From Pomacea canaliculata (Eukaryota > Mollusca > Gastropoda > Architaenioglossa > Ampullariidae), in contig NC_037598.1 in assembly GCF_003073045.1 (NCBI RefSeq), positions 8,091,842 to 8,155,841 on the forward strand: DNA of 64,000 nucleotides, in the 5' to 3' direction. Both the position numbers and the translations under genes were made by a program. The first letter of the stretch is position 1, and each line of letters begins with the position of its first letter. This document shows, piece after piece, positions 12,301-25,035 of this stretch. Under the pieces are notes generated by a model. The model did no database searches. It worked only from the letters and a program-made list of their open reading frames with translations, and was not told the DNA's origin.

Positions 12301-12954
12301 AAATAAATTATCTCGTAAAATGTGTGTTAATCTCAATAAGAATTTTTAAAACAATGCAAAATGTATACATAACTAAGCCACCATAAGTCAGCAGTCTCAG
12401 TCTCAGTGGAAAACTTTTTGCTTGCCTGAAAACTTTCATTCAAACTTCCCCACCGTCTCAGCCCTCAAATATCCACCATACAGAACCCCACATTACTGCA
12501 CAGTTTAAATCAAGGAAATCTTCAATGCAATCTTCTGACCTTAGGTTGCAACATTTGTTATTTTAAGAACTAATGGGAATGGTGACTCTGGCAGCTTTGT
12601 GTTAATGCTATCAACGCTTCACGCAAACTCACCAAAATCAGTCTAAAGCCTGTGAAAACATCTCAGAACATTTTAGTATCTGCTTATACCAAGTGTAAGA
12701 TGCTGCAGAAACTAGAAATAACTCCATGGTTCATGCATTTTGTCCACATATAGTCACCCCAACATGCACAAACAATTAGATTTAGATCCCAGCTTCTTTC
12801 CTGAATTCATCCCAAAAAATTCTCAAAGCTTAGTTTTAAAATAAAATAGTCATAATATGTTCAAAAATTAAAATCAGCATAGTCACCAACAATCCATGCA
12901 TTGGGAAGTGGGAAAGTATTTTGATAGATCTGACCAAAAGAAAGATTGCCCCAC
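9351..12954 (-). other. IDH3G 3' UTR / gene-free AT-rich stretch
   Basis: About 3.6 kb with no supported gene on either strand. Open frames are short and random-looking. It most likely holds a long IDH3G 3' UTR running towards the minus-strand AATAAA at 9259-9264, perhaps with a further small 3' exon: an acceptor-like ttttgcag on the minus strand ends near 9754. No RNA gene or clear repeat was recognised. Confidence 0.4.
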
Positions 12955-15900
12955 TCACCAAGTTCTTGTTTTTGGCTTGATGTCTTCAATAATAGCCTTT
13001 ACCACATCTGTGGTTGTGGCTTTTCCACAAAGATCTGGTGTTTGGAACTGAAAAAAATGCCACATGACCGATGCAATAGTTTTTTTTTTAATCTATAAAC
13101 AGTTAAACGATGATGGCTTTATAGATGCTATGGTAGTTAAAATATAATAATGATTGAAGCAGATCAATATGGACCAGTTACAATGACAATCCCAACTCTT
13201 AAGATAAGTTGAGCATGTATAGCTGAAAAACTACATTCTCTCTGAGGTTGTATTAGAAATCCTGAATTGTAAAGACTTAAACAGATCCTGAGTCATCCAC
13301 GCACAGTCAGGCTGAGCAACCAGGCCTGTAGGGTATTGCATGAACCATATACAAATTTTTAAAAATAGATTTATGTGGTTATAGAAGAGGACATCACAGT
13401 AAAGTGGTTCAGTTTTATTTAGCTTTCTCCATACCCCTACCTTTAAAAACCCAGATTCCAAGAGTGTGACAATGGTGTTACTAAAATGTAGCATTCTGCA
13501 AAGATGTTACAGTATTATGTTTATGTTGTGCTTAAGCTTTGAAGCAGCAGCAAATATTTCCAATATCTTTTACCAGGTTGTTTAAATCTAGATACACTTA
13601 TGTGTATTCAGGTGAATCTGCATATGCACATGCACATAAAAAAAATCCAGCAGAATCAAAAGTGATTTTTACCTCTGGATCAGACAGAATGGACATCACA
13701 GATTCTCTGATTATAGTAGCATGTCGATGATTACTGAAACCAACAGGAAATACAATAATTTGCTTTTAGCAGAAGAGCAGTCTTACTTCTTTTCACTAAT
13801 TTACACATTTTTTTACTAATTAGCATTTACACATGAAATGGGTGGAAAAAGAAATAGCCATGCACAAATCATAAATTACTGATTACTTACCCAAGGTAAT
13901 CCAACATGTCACAACCTGCAAGAAGCATGCCTGTAGGGTTGGCAATATTCTTTCCTTTCACAGAACGACCAGAGTTTCTTGTGCCCTGTGCACACACACA
14001 TACACATGCAACATACTCAAACACCATCAATGCACCTACAGACGTGTTTCTTAGAATATACCAGAAGTCAAAAGTAGATAAGATGCCTACTCTGTTTCCA
14101 TGGGTGTTTGATTTCAAATAATTATAAAAAACACTACTAGAAACACTGAAAGAGTGCCACTCACAATTCTATATATTAAGTTATATGCACGAAAGAAAAT
14201 CCTGAGACCTAATGAAAAAATTATTAAACCCATTTTAGTAAACTTCAAATAAAAGTGTGTTTAAACATTTTTTTTAACTTAATTGAAACTTTCTAGTCTT
14301 TTTGAATATTGTTGTTTATTTTTTTTTTTTTGATTTTACATTTTTTGCATGCACATCTTTTTTTAATATGCCCTTATCCAAGGAAAGTAACTATTGAACA
14401 TGAAAGCAGAATCAAGTCTGCACAGTTACACTTCTTGTTGAAATTTGGCAGGAGAAAGACCTCTGTCTGTACATCTTTGTCTTACAGTGGGATTAGGTCA
14501 TGCAGGCATGGTAGTTTGGAAAGGTACTGAGGACCAGCGCTTCACTGCAAAACTGCTTGTAGCCAAAGTCAGTTTCTTAATCTTTGTATGGCCAGAAGGA
14601 ATGGACAATCAAAATGAACATAAGCATGGGTGAAGTGATGAGGGTAAAAAAGTTCTCAAATTTTCTTGCTCACACACTTACTGTTTCAAAGACAGCATAG
14701 CAATCACCAATATTCATGCCAGGAACTAGGCCTGCACCCCCAACAAGACCTGCAGCAATGTTACTAAGGATGTTTCCATACAGATTGGGCATGACAAGCA
14801 CATCAAACTGTTGTGGCCTGGACACCATCTGCATTCAATGATTAAAGTGACCATATGAACAATAAGAACAAATATACTACTTTTTTTAGTCCTTTCTTCA
14901 TCAACCACCTACATTCTACTTATGTCGAAAAAGTCCCCACCCTACCCCAACTTCTCCCAAAAAAGAATCAGTTGTTGGGGGGTGGGGGTGGGGAGAGACA
15001 CATAATGCAAAGCTGAAGCCATGCTTTATTTGACTAATACTTTCTAGTATGTGATTCAAAATAATCAGTTTCATTATTTTGTTATGGGTTAGAACAAAGA
15101 AATGGGCTAATTAAAAATGATCCTTCGATGGCTGTTTGACTAAGAAGTATCACTCAATTAAGACACCACTTACAAGTGTAGCAAAACTGTGTAATAAATA
15201 TCTTTGAATGTTTGTTTACTAGCAAAGACGGAGACAAACAAATATATGCAAATTATTGCACAAATGGTGATGAGAAAAACAGTGAAGAATGGAGAAGAAT
15301 ATTATTCGTTCTCTTATCCCCAAGTACCGAGGTCAACATTGCAAAACCGATTACGTTCTCACTGACCTGTTGTAAATTGATTAAGACATAAGTTGGTTTT
15401 CTTTATACATATTACAGTACATATATGCGTAAAAAATGTTACGATTTTCAATCATACCTTTGTACATGTACATTAATTGTGGTAATTTAATGAGCATCTG
15501 GGGACTGAAGCAGTGTATTAACCAATCTTCAAACAGTTCTTGAGTAATCCACTTTAGGCTTGGCACAGTAGTAGACAGCCAGTGCTTGTTGATATTTTTG
15601 AATGCACATAAGTTTTCATAATGCTACACTATAAAAGATTCAGTTCAAAACCAGCAACACTCCTGTCAAGTAATAACATTTTTCTCTCTTTATATACCTT
15701 AAAACCAGGTATTGATATGCAAACTGCCAGAAAGTGTGCTGGATATGTGTGTTTGAGTGTATGTGAGTAGCCACATGTATTGCCAAATCACACCATGTTT
15801 AGTTTAGTTTAGTCCTCGTTACTCCTCGAGGAGCCCATGGTCGCAACAACACCTCACCAATGAACCCAGTTTTGGGCAGCCCCCTTCAGTTGGGCCCATG

Positions 15901-18900
15901 GGGTTCCGATGTCCTTTGCCTCACTCTCTACTGTTCTTTTCCAAGTTTGCTTTGGTCTCCCAACTCTCCTCTTCCCCTGAGGGTTCCAGTCAAGTGCCAG
16001 CTTTGCAATGGTATCAACTGGTTTGTGCAGTGTGTGTCCTATCCAGCCCCATTACCTCTTTTTGATGTCTTGGCTAGTGGCATTCTTAATAATGATGCAT
16101 ATAAAGGCTGCTGTTGGAGATCTTTTCAGGCCACCTTATTCCCAGAATATGGCGCAGGCATTCATTTGTAAAGGTCTGGAGCTTGTTGTTGATGGTGTTT
16201 GTCACTCTCCAGGTTTCAGAACCATACAGTACAGTCTTACTGCTGAAGGATAATGCTTGGGAGTGTAGGCTGTTGAAAGCATGCCTAGCTTTGTTGATGT
16301 GGCTTTTGATGTTATCATCCGCTCCACCATCCTTGTTGACAATGCTCCCCAGATACGTGAACCAGTCTGTTTCCATGATGTTCTCTCCTTGAAGTTGGAT
16401 TGGGAGTTCCTGCTTGTTGTTGATTCTCATCACTTCAGTCTTCTTTCTGTTGACCTTTAAGCCAGTCTTTTCTGCTTCCTCTGCTAGTTTACTTAGTTTG
16501 GTTTGTGCATGTTGTTGCCGATGAAATAGGAGACTGATGTCATCTGCAAAGTCCAGATCCTCTAGCTGTTTGGTGAAGGTCCACTGGATACCGGTGTTGT
16601 TGTCTTGGGTTGTCTTGCACATAATCTAGTCTATGACCATCAGGAAGATTGTTGGTGATAAATATGCAACCCTGTCGTACGCCAGTCTTCACTACAAAAG
16701 GTTTAGTGAGTTTGCCATTGTGGATAACTTGGCAGGACGAGTCTTCGTACAACTCTTGAATGATGTTTATGAGCTTAGGTAGAATGCCATAGTGGATCAT
16801 CAGCCTCCAGATGACATCCCTGTCTACAATGTTGAATGCCTTCAAGTCCACAAAAGTTATATAGAGGGAGGACTGCAACTCAATAGACTGCTCAATGATG
16901 ATACGGAGGGTGGCAATGTGGCCAGTAAATCGCACCATATGGACCACATTTTTTCAGTTTTTTACTGCATGAATAATGATGAAATTTTTGTGGTTTAAGT
17001 TGTATAGGTCATAAATTAAGGACTACGTGTATCATGGATCTGACAACTGTTTGCCAAACTTATCTGTGATGACTAGTTACCTGCATGCTGGCATTATCAA
17101 TGATCATATCATTGAATTCGATGTTGGGATAGTCCTTGGCCACATCTCTACAGCACTGTAGAAACAGCCCATCTGCAAGTTTCCTGTTTTATTTTTTAAA
17201 AAGTAATCTTAACTTTAAAATATAGTCAAATCAACATGAGATTGTATTTAACAATCATGATGTATAGCTACATTGCTTGACATACACTTGTTCTATAAAT
17301 ATTTTTCATGATTTTTCAATAGATCTCTATCCCTCTCATTTTAATATGCTATCCTGAGTGCCTGATTTGGCTGTCTACTGGGGATGTCAGATGATGCTTT
17401 CATCTTGTTGTTTGAATTCTATTGTCCACATTACTCAACATCTTCTGTTTACTTTCCTGATATAGTAATATAGTATTAAAGCATGGTGCACTTCAAGTAA
17501 TAACATACTTTGCAAGTTCTTCTTGTTCCTATTCGCCCCTAGTGGAGCATAGGGCCGCATTTCAAGTCCTTATTCTTTTTATTATTATTATTATGGTAGC
17601 TACTATAACCACACACACACACATGGGTGGGGGTGGGGTGGGTGGAAAGATGAGGCAGAATGAATCAAGACAATTGCAGCAGGGTCGTAAGACATTCAAG
17701 ACTAACATGATGTTGGCTTTGTGGATGGCTGTCACTTTCTTGCGGCCATGTTTTGATGCAAACTCAAACGCATAGCGTGCAATCCTCTTGGACTTGGCTG
17801 AAGTTATAATCTTGAGACTTTCCACAACACCTGGCACATTCTGCAACAATGCATAAGCAGCAAAATATTAAAAATATACAACCAAAAATGTCTTCTTCAT
17901 CTACATGCCCGTGACAGATGCAGAAATATATATTCACACACTCTCTCATGCATGTACACTCTCTCTCACAGGGATGGTCCTTTGATGCAACAATTGCAAA
18001 AAATAATCTGAGGGATAGAACCAGAGGACAGCTCATTTTTCAGTTAAAAAGAGTATCAAAGTGTTTAAAAGACAAGTACCAAGGTAGGACAATTTAAATA
18101 ATATATCTATTATATATACTCTAGTTTTCTTGACAAATATCAGATCAATTACTTTAAGTCACTGTCACGACCCAGCTCTCTCATCAGGGCTGTGTACAAC
18201 AGTGACTCGAGTAGTGTTCGGGATTTAATGCCTTATGCGTTTAATATTACTCATGATTGAGAACATTTTCCGTTCTGATTAACATTCTTGGTTCAATGGG
18301 TGTATTATGCTTCATTTTCACTTCAGGTATGTCTGCTACCAACTTTGTTTGGGCTCATATATTGTACAGTTTCAAGTAACCTGGATGTAGTGCATCACAA
18401 ATTGCTCTGGGCTACCCCTAGGTGGGGGTGGGATGGGAGATGGGACACAAGAGATGGGCAATGATAATGCTAAAGGTTCTTCCCTTACCAAATAACACAA
18501 ACACACCCACACACTTGCACACTACCAGATCTGAAATTTAAAAAAAAAATTAACACAAACAAAATTGGCTATATATTATATACTAAATAAAGAAGTGAAA
18601 ATGTTACTTGTAATTTTACCTCATGCTCAAGAGAAGAATATTCCCCCTCAGTGTTCTCCCGTATAAGGACAATGTCAACAAAAGTGTGACGGGTCTCTAC
18701 TCCAGGGAAAGACTTGCAGCAAACAATGTTGGTATGTAGGTCAAGTTTCTTTCTAGCAGGCAAAAAATGAAGAATGTAAACATATGCATATAAATACATG
18801 GACATATATATCTACACAGACACACGCACGCTGACTTTGCCAAAATGGTTACTGTGGAGCATGATGCCTAGTTGAGAGTCAACAAAGGCATGGCTACTTT

Positions 18901-21900
18901 TACTAACCTACTTCAACCCATCTCAAATGCCTCACTCTCTAGATCTTACCAGTTGTTTCTTTCAGCAGTTTTTTTTTCATAAAAAAGGCTTCTTTGTTCT
19001 TGCATAAACATGTTTTTGTCAACAGCCAGTAAATCCTCAAAGCATTAACAGTTTCAGCCTTATGAAACTCCTTTTCACATATTTATGTCAGAGGATAAAG
19101 CTCTATATCCGCTAGCAGTCATGGTACTATACCGTGAAGGTGCTTCTTGCAGCATGTGCCATGGTCCACAAATATTGGTTGATTAACCACATGGTGCAAA
19201 TGACAAACTCTATCTGGTTCAAGCATGGGCTCTGCTTGCAGATGAGTTTTCTGTTAATTTCTGATTGAATGTGCTTCTGCTTGAACTATTAATATTAATA
19301 GGAAAAGCAGATGATCTTCGCTCTTGGGCTGACAGAGGTACAAAAGCTTGTTTTATGCTCCATCGTGTGTTCAGTTTATATACTACATACTTTGTTCAAA
19401 CACCTGGAGAATCCACAAGCCTATGCACAGCTGTTTGCTGACTTCTCATTGACTTTCAATGCCATCCAACCACAGTCCTATCTGACTTCATCAAAAGTGG
19501 GATGTGGAGGTCGATGGCTTTTGCCAAAAAGAATAAAAAAATAGTAACCTAGCAACAAACATATTAAATATACTGTTGACATTGAGACCTGACAGCCTAC
19601 AACTTTATGGAAGGGTAAGGACTGGTGTTGGCAAACCATCAGCAGTCCAAAGATATGCATCCCTGTTGAATGAGGAAGGCTAGAAGAGGAAAATCCATAG
19701 TCTATATTCCCAGAAACTTCCTGCATAAGGAACTTTAAAAGAGAGGGTTGAAAAAGGCAACTATTTTTGTTGTAGGGAAAATACGTATTTATCAATGTAT
19801 ATATGTCAAAGTGAGTGTGTTGGAGGGGGGTGTGTATGCATGTTCTCTTTACCCCGCCCCCCCAAAAAGAAGAAAAAAAAAAAAACAACAAAATAGCATA
19901 CCTTAAAGATACATTCATAGAGCGAAAAGATGGATCATCAAATTTTGTCTCAATGTTTCCTGAAAATTGAAAATTTCATGAGAATTACGGGGTAAAAACT
20001 TATCAGCATCATAAGGTATAAAACTAAATCTTGAGTCTGCCTTAACGAAGAAAAATGATATATTCCATAGTTTTCATTTCTCCTGACTTCTGCAGATTGA
20101 TCATCTTGACACAGATAAAGTTTCCCTAAGGTAAAGACCTCTAAATCACCCCATCTCTGTTTTTGACACACAGATACTTGCACAATTATAGCATCAAACT
20201 TGAATGTTCATACTTCAGATCTATTAGACAGGTTTACTTTTTCTAAACAAGCCTTGTATTAAAAGTGTCACCATTAAAGATTTAAAGTGTTGCATTAATG
20301 AAATACTTTGGTCACTTTTGACATTATTTTTGCAGCTTTATGCTTTGAGAGAGGAAAAAAGAAAACAATCTAAAATCAGGATGCCACTTACCCTTTATAG
20401 CCACTCCGTTTCTGCGCACAGACAACAGTGCATTTTCCATAGTTGCAGGATCTGTTGTAGAGGCATTTATATCCACCCGTTCGAAGTCTATGGGAGCCCC
20501 AGCATACCTTAACAGTTTATCAATGAAGAAAACAATTTGTTTTTTTATAAGAAATCTTTTTACTTCCTTTGCTATCTATCCTGTTCTTCTGGCTAAGGTT
20601 ATGATCCAAGCTAGAAAATATCTAATTCTCATTTACAAGATAAACACAATTTTTCTCTTAAACATAATTTTACTCTAAACACCTGTACCTGAAAATCTCC
20701 TGCAAATGTCCAAGAAGTTCTGGACCTACTCCATCCCCTGTCAACATAGTAACTGTGTTGCGTCCTCCATACTTGGCAAATAAATTCTAAAACAGACATA
20801 TTTTGAGACTTTAAAGTTTTAAACTATTTCAAATTTTATGTATGCAGGGGTGGGGAGTTATGTGTGTTTTAAAATGATAAAATGATAACAAATGAATAGC
20901 AATGATAAAGACTGAGCAGTGTGGCATTCAGCCAAAAGAAGTCAATATAACAAAATGATATTAGAATATAACAGACTGTGTACTCCATGCCAAATGATAG
21001 TGTCCACACACAGCAATCCACCACCTAAATAGCACACAAGCAGGAAAACACATCCATAGCAGACTCAGTTCCAAGTGGTACACCTCACAGGCAGTACCAA
21101 TCAAACTGGAATGATGAATGAGCTCCAAACACATATGGAAATCCACAATCGACGAAGGTCAAAAGGTACCAAGACGTACTGTGGCATCGGTTCAGCTGTG
21201 AGATCCTCTTATCAAAAAGGAGCAAACACCAACTACATAAAAAGGGCAACATATTCTAAACACACAGTGGCAGGCATAATGAAGATGTCAGTCAAGACAA
21301 TATTACAACACAGACTTGCCCTCTCTAGCTGAATAGGTGAAAGGATATCACTCTTTCTTGAGATACGGTTGCTTTTGTATTTTTTAGTTTTGTTTAAAAC
21401 TCTTTAAAAATTACCGGCTCCAGAGCTGTTGCAGCTGTAGAGTAGCTATGATAGATGCCACTTCCTGCTTGAGGCCAAAAGCTCTGTTTGCAGACCTATG
21501 ATTAAAAAAACAGTTTATATATATTACATAAAGCGATCACTTTAACCCTATTGCACACAAACATACTACATGCAACATAAACATTAACAAATTTCTGGTT
21601 CACCTTTGTTATTATTTGAAAAATATGCCACCTGATAGAGTCAAGCAAGTAGACAATGCACATGCGATCAATCCATGACGTTTTTTCACAATCATGTTTC
21701 ATTTTAATCCGGAATAACTACAAATTAAATGAGAGGGAAAAGGTAACATCTCTCGTAAAGCGTGCTGTAGACTGTAACTAAAATGTTTCGTGAAGGTTCT
21801 TGCTCGTATGACACATGAACAAATCCGTTTCTGACAGATCCATGTGGTTACTGATGGATCTCGAACTTGTATTAAACGTCCGTGGATGGATTGATGCTTA

Positions 21901-22077
21901 ATTCTGCGGATGTTGCGTGCAAAACAACTATAAACGTTCCACTGTCATTACATCTGGATGTAAATCGTAATTATAACAAGTCTAAGTTTTCTTGGTCTTC
22001 TTTGCATAGAACAAATGACCTGAAAAACTTAGACTTACTGCATTCAGTAAAAATCGTCTTGCTGTGGACGAAGCCAT
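12955..22077 (-). CDS. IDH3G: Isocitrate dehydrogenase [NAD] gamma subunit, mitochondrial
   Basis: Twelve exons on the minus strand: 22077-22039, 21495-21415, 20786-20689, 20507-20392, 19959-19902, 18752-18620, 17840-17707, 17183-17081, 14828-14682, 13985-13891, 13733-13673, 13047-12955. They total 1158 nt (385 aa; human 393), phases consistent. Exon 1 and part of exon 2 give a mitochondrial presequence ([13 protein letters not shown]). Family blocks: [96 protein letters not shown] and [12 protein letters not shown] match the gamma (regulatory) subunit better than alpha or beta. The enzyme converts isocitrate to 2-oxoglutarate in the TCA cycle. The stop codon overlaps a strong donor (TG|gtgagt), so an alternative C-terminus is possible. 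The intron between exons 8 and 9 holds a LINE. Confidence 0.95.
15799..16950 (-). mobile_element. 5'-truncated non-LTR retrotransposon (LINE), RTE-like
   Basis: Lies in the IDH3G intron between exons 8 and 9, sense on the minus strand. Readable RT blocks: [16 protein letters not shown] (palm motif A region), KTGVRQGC (motif B), [11 protein letters not shown] (FADD catalytic box), [28 protein letters not shown] and the thumb/tail [17 protein letters not shown]. It ends in a short tandem tail, read on the minus strand as ctaaa repeats (15799-15817). There is one frame change near 16.6 kb, just before the FADD box. The 5' part (endonuclease, RT start) is absent. Clade is inferred from the short tandem tail and RT wording. 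Confidence 0.88.
17595..17645. repeat. CA/GT simple repeat
   Basis: Short (AC)n run followed by a G-rich gggtgggggtggggtgggtgg stretch, in the intron between IDH3G exons 7 and 8. It is low complexity; no function is claimed. Confidence 0.8.
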
Positions 22078-22469
22078 ATTTGTGACCTTCACCACAACCA
22101 AGTTCGACTTCCGGTGTCAATCAAAACAATGGTGTCCACTAACGATTTCGTGGACCTTTGTTGCTCGTTTATTGAGAAAATTATTAGACAAAGTTGGTAA
22201 AGTATCAGATTTAAAATTGAAGAACAGGAGAAAGAATACAAAAGCGTGCTGCCAAGTTGCAATCTTTTATAACTATAATAGCGATCACTTCAATCATTCC
22301 ATGAGATATTCGTGATCATATTCTGACGCAGAGGCAAAATCCGTCTTCGATCATTAGTGAATATCCTAGCATGCAGATTTAATATTGTTATTCGGTCACA
22401 AAAGGCTCTTTGTAATTCTTTAGTCCGCACAACATGTATTCACGTTGAAAGCTGGATTCAATTAACAGC
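22078..22469. promoter_or_regulatory. Divergent IDH3G/ASB promoter region with ETS-type site
   Basis: These 392 bp separate the two start codons of a head-to-head pair. A consensus ETS/GABP-type site acttccgg lies at 22107-22114, 30 bp upstream of the IDH3G start codon. Such sites are common in promoters of mitochondrial enzyme genes. No TATA box was recognised. Function is inferred. Confidence 0.6.
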
Positions 22470-25035
22470 ATGATACATAGGTATGTTTTGTCAGCAATCA
22501 AAAAAAGGGATGTTCAGAAGACCCTGGAATTGATCGAACATCCGGGATTTGACATTAATGGTTCAGTAAATAAGGTCACCTCTCTCATCCTAGCATCCAA
22601 GCTAGGTAATAACTGAGTGTAAAAAAAAAAGTAGCTCATGTACCACTCACATGATAAAAATACAAATTATGCATTACTGCTTACTCTCGAAAGACTATAT
22701 ATATTTATCGAAATATATGTGTCCTATGATTGTAATCATGCACTAAGCTTATGGATTTGAATGGCATAGTTTTTGCTTTAGAAATAATCATTTCCCCATA
22801 ATAGCTCTTATGTATTTTTAAATACTTAAATAGAGAAGTAGTATTTATACAAGCATGCAGTCATTGCATAAAACTATCATTTCTAGTCCGTTGGCTGATG
22901 GATCAAGGAAAAGTAAACATTGTTATCACTAACTACTAACTTAAACTATATTTACACTTTACAAAAAAAATCTTAATTGGTGGAAATCATTTTAACCACT
23001 TTCAGGTCTTCAGTCAGTTGTGCAAAGATTGGTCCAAAAAGGAGCTGATCTCAATACTGGAGATCATGAAGGTCGCACGGCCTTAGCTCATGCTTGTGCC
23101 AGTGGCACTGCAAATGTTGTTCGATTACTTCTGCAGTCTGGAAGCAAAGTAAATGTGGTGAGCACATGTTTCTTATGATGTCTTCAGCAGCTGCAGAATG
23201 AAAATACCTTTTCTTGTTGAAAATTATATTAGCATTTTTATAGGCCTTTATAGGATGATTAGTCCAAAGGTGTTGGGGAGAATGATTTTTTTTGTTTACT
23301 GTGATGCAGAGTAGGCAGAGTTAACCCAGCTGTTCAGAATGGGTACCCGACACCATAGAGGGCTGGGGAAGGTAAGGCAGCAAGAGAGAGAGATAAGCAG
23401 TGCCCTCACATAAAGCTGGCCCTGAGAAAAGTGAGGTATCAAACACCTCACTTTCCAGCAACCTAGGGTTTTTTTTCCATTTGTTTACAGGTAAACACTG
23501 ATGGTGATGAAGCAATTCACGAGTGTGTTAACAGTGGAAATATTGAAACGCTTTCTGTTTTGCTTGATTATGGTGTTGATGTAGACCACTGCAATCATAT
23601 TGGCTACACACCTTTGATGTTGGCTGTCTTGTCATCATATGCAGATGTAGTCACTTACCTGCTGCACAAAGGAGCTGATGTCAATAGGTACCTACTAGTA
23701 AACAATAAAAGGGCTGATGAAAATACTTGTGCAAGTGATGCCAATCATGATTTCTTCATGTTTATTAGATAAAATTTCTTTTTTATACCTAATTCTATTG
23801 TGGCTGCTTCTGCTAAGTTTCTTTTCTGGCAACTAATCTTTTTGTGTTTTGTAATTTTCATGCAGATAAAAGTAAATCATTCTTTGAAGAGGTTAGAAAA
23901 CTGCATCAAAGTTTTGTCAGCTACTTTTACTTGATTCATTATGTGCATAAAGGGTGACATCTGAAGGCGATAGTGCCCTCCACTTTGCTGCACAAGTAGC
24001 ATCATTGGATATAATAGCAACTCTTATCTCATCTGGCTGTCACTGCAACAAACGAAATAAGGTAAACTTTTTTTTGTCAGTAATATACCCAGTGACCAAA
24101 ACAGGAAACTTCTTATCCTTCAAATTTGAACTATCATTGGTCATCAGAATGTAGCTTTCAATAAATCTTATCCATGCATCATAAATTAATATAAACTTTT
24201 TCTAGTGAAATAAATTTAAGCAGTTATGCATTATTTTTAGACATCTATTGCTTGTATCTTAAAATGTAATTTTTTCTTTTAATTTCATTTGGAAGAACTG
24301 ATATCATCATTAAACAATAGAGCCTTACAGGATAATGATCCTGCTGTTAAAAATTTATACACAAGTTAAATGACACATCCTTATCAAGCTTTTGTTTTTA
24401 GAACTTCTTTTATTCACTATATCAGCTCTTTTATATTGAAAGTGGTAATGCTGATCTAATCATCATTAACTGATGGAATCGGAAGTCAGCATTAAAATCT
24501 TTAACTTGCATGGGTTTCAATAAGTCCTTGTTATGTTTTGGAAGTCTGAATCAAGAAATAAAATTATTATTGTAAAAGCTAAAAAAAAAAAATCTGTTGC
24601 AACTGAAGAAACTGTGATTTTCATTTTCAGATGGGTGAGACTCCCATTGCAGCTGCTGCTGCTGCAAATAAAGTGAATGTTGTGCAGTTCCTGGCATTGT
24701 CAGGGTGTAATATTAACTCTCATTGCTACATATCCCCTTTAGCCACTGCCTGCCATAGCAAGCATTACGACATGGTGCGCTGCCTCCTTTCAGAGGGGTA
24801 CAATGTAAGTCGAGATGACACTGTACAGCACAGCATTTTCTGGAGCATGGAGGAGGAAGAACCTGAACTTATAGAATATGTTCGGTATCGAGCAAGTCAT
24901 CCACTTTCACTCAAGCACATCTGCCGGCTACATGTCAGATGTCTGCTGGGTATTAGACTTTATCAAGTGGCTAGCAAATTGGAAATTCCTCAAATCCTCA
25001 AAGATTTCCTAGTCACTAGTTCCATATTGTCATGA
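22470..25035 (+). CDS. Ankyrin repeat and SOCS box (ASB) protein
   Basis: Five coding exons: 22470-22605, 23006-23157, 23491-23687, 23953-24061, 24631-25035. They sum to 999 nt (332 aa) with all phases matching. Ankyrin repeats run through about residue 250: blocks such as VVQRLVQKGADLN, GRTALAHACASG, YTPLMLAVLSS, VVTYLLHKGADVN, DSALHFAAQVA and ETPIAAAAAANK. The last 45 residues form a SOCS box. The BC-box reads SLKHICRLHVR (L-x3-C spacing for Elongin C) and the Cul5-box-like part reads LEIPQILKDFL. ASB proteins are substrate receptors of Cullin-5 ubiquitin ligases: ankyrins bind the target and the SOCS box binds Elongin B/C. I do not assign an ASB number. It is transcribed away from IDH3G. 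Confidence 0.93.
23285..23475 (+). repeat. tRNA-related SINE, family 2, copy 1
   Basis: Lies in an intron of the ASB gene. The body agtaatgggtacccgacacc-like region, gggctggggaagg and the distinctive core ctggccctgag followed by gtgaggt and cctcac are shared with copies at about 49400 (plus) and 62180 (minus). The tRNA-like head is clearest in the 62-kb copy. Confidence 0.65.

Noticed and set aside
16086-16947. Reverse-transcriptase-like frames as a host gene
   Set aside because: Typical LINE RT blocks with a tandem-repeat tail, 5' truncation and a frame change inside an IDH3G intron: a retrotransposon copy.
22887-22936. Ankyrin-like peptide (VRWLMDQGKVNI) after an AG in ASB intron 1
   Set aside because: It has no good donor, and skipping it joins exons 1 and 2 perfectly in phase (SKLG then LQSVV). 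Probably chance or an old exon relic.
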